DNA from: WLMZ01 sp039920665
GTDB taxonomy: Bacteria; Actinomycetota; Acidimicrobiia; Acidimicrobiales; Ilumatobacteraceae
Direction of reading: 5' to 3'
DNA: 64,000 bases
Assembly: GCA_039920665.1 (NCBI GenBank)
Contig: JBDSDH010000136.1
Coordinates: 1 to 64,000 of the forward strand
Each line of letters opens with the position of its first letter. The stretch's first letter is position 1. This document shows positions 63,870-64,000 of the stretch, piece after piece. The position numbers and the translations under genes were made by a program. The notes under the pieces were generated by a model. The model made no database searches, was not told where the DNA came from, and was given only the letters and a program-made list of their open reading frames with translations.

Positions 63870-64000
63870 ATGGCGCGGTTGTTGAATCGTGACGATGCGC
63901 CGAGGTCGGTGACGACGATCAAGCGCGCTGCACGTGCGGCAGGTTCGATCGAATCCGTGCTCGCCAAGGCCGCCAAGCCGTTGTCCACCAAGGGCTTCCC
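63870..64000 (+). CDS. 5' end of an unidentified gene (runs off the right edge)
   Basis: ATG at 63870 with a good ribosome-binding site GGAGG at 63859-63863. The first 43 codons read MARLLNRDDAPRSVTTIKRA, then a basic helical stretch ending AKPLSTKGF. Too short to assign. It is on the same strand as the acyl-CoA-reductase operon, so it may belong to the same pathway. Confidence 0.5.
   Translation, partial: MARLLNRDDAPRSVTTIKRAARAAGSIESVLAKAAKPLSTKGF

Noticed and set aside
62132..63991. A 619-aa leftward frame opposite the LarA-like gene
   Set aside because: His/Arg/Val-rich antisense shadow with no family features; the + strand gene is coupled to its operon.

Overview
The window is GC-rich, densely packed chromosomal DNA from an actinobacterium, most likely of the class Acidimicrobiia (Ilumatobacter-like). 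That placement is an inference from gene content: a mycothiol synthase (mshD), an F420-type luciferase-like oxidoreductase, a DUF3499 protein, many GTG starts, and very frequent 4-base stop/start overlaps (GTGA or ATGA). No phage, transposase, rRNA or CRISPR-cas genes were seen. About 57 genes or gene remnants and one tRNA can be supported.

Left part (1-22 kb) is mostly housekeeping: the 5' end of dnaG, a TerC-type membrane protein, pyruvate phosphate dikinase, a site-2-type protease, a YgfZ-like folate protein, then a long leftward run of histidine and tryptophan genes (hisC-hisB-hisH-hisF, an aldo/keto reductase, a GroES-like protein, hisI-trpE). A rightward mshD / pepF-like / rlmN block follows, then a phosphotransferase-DUF6285 pair, a secreted M23 hydrolase and an ABC ATPase.

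Middle part (22-46 kb) holds DUF3499, a strange arginine-rich repeat protein coupled to a small membrane protein, and an ABC-2 exporter pair preceded by two TetR-like operators with no regulator nearby. Next is a decayed stretch (about 28.0-29.6 kb) of truncated gene remnants lying beside tRNA-Val(CAC). After a degenerate beta-lactamase-fold lipoprotein and a membrane-anchored DnaJ protein comes a polyamine locus: potA-potD-potB-potC, a flavin amine oxidase, a class III aminotransferase and an aminobutyraldehyde-type dehydrogenase. Together they would import polyamines and oxidise them toward succinate. Alanine dehydrogenase and a GGDEF protein flank this set.

Right part (46-64 kb) has a surface-glycan cluster (membrane protein, GT2, DegT aminotransferase, SDR, methyltransferase), an F420-type oxidoreductase, an M29-fold protein that seems to lack metal ligands, an MFS exporter, and divergent murF and ddl. 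It ends with a TetR-controlled operon: an acyl-CoA-reductase-like/HAD fusion, an MDR dehydrogenase without structural-zinc cysteines, and a divergent LarA-like (nickel-pincer family) protein. This last operon is my best candidate for an undescribed pathway. Two intergenic arrays of the same 53-bp hairpin-forming repeat lie about 49 kb apart. A ladder of three overlapping 4-codon mini-ORFs precedes the amine oxidase gene.
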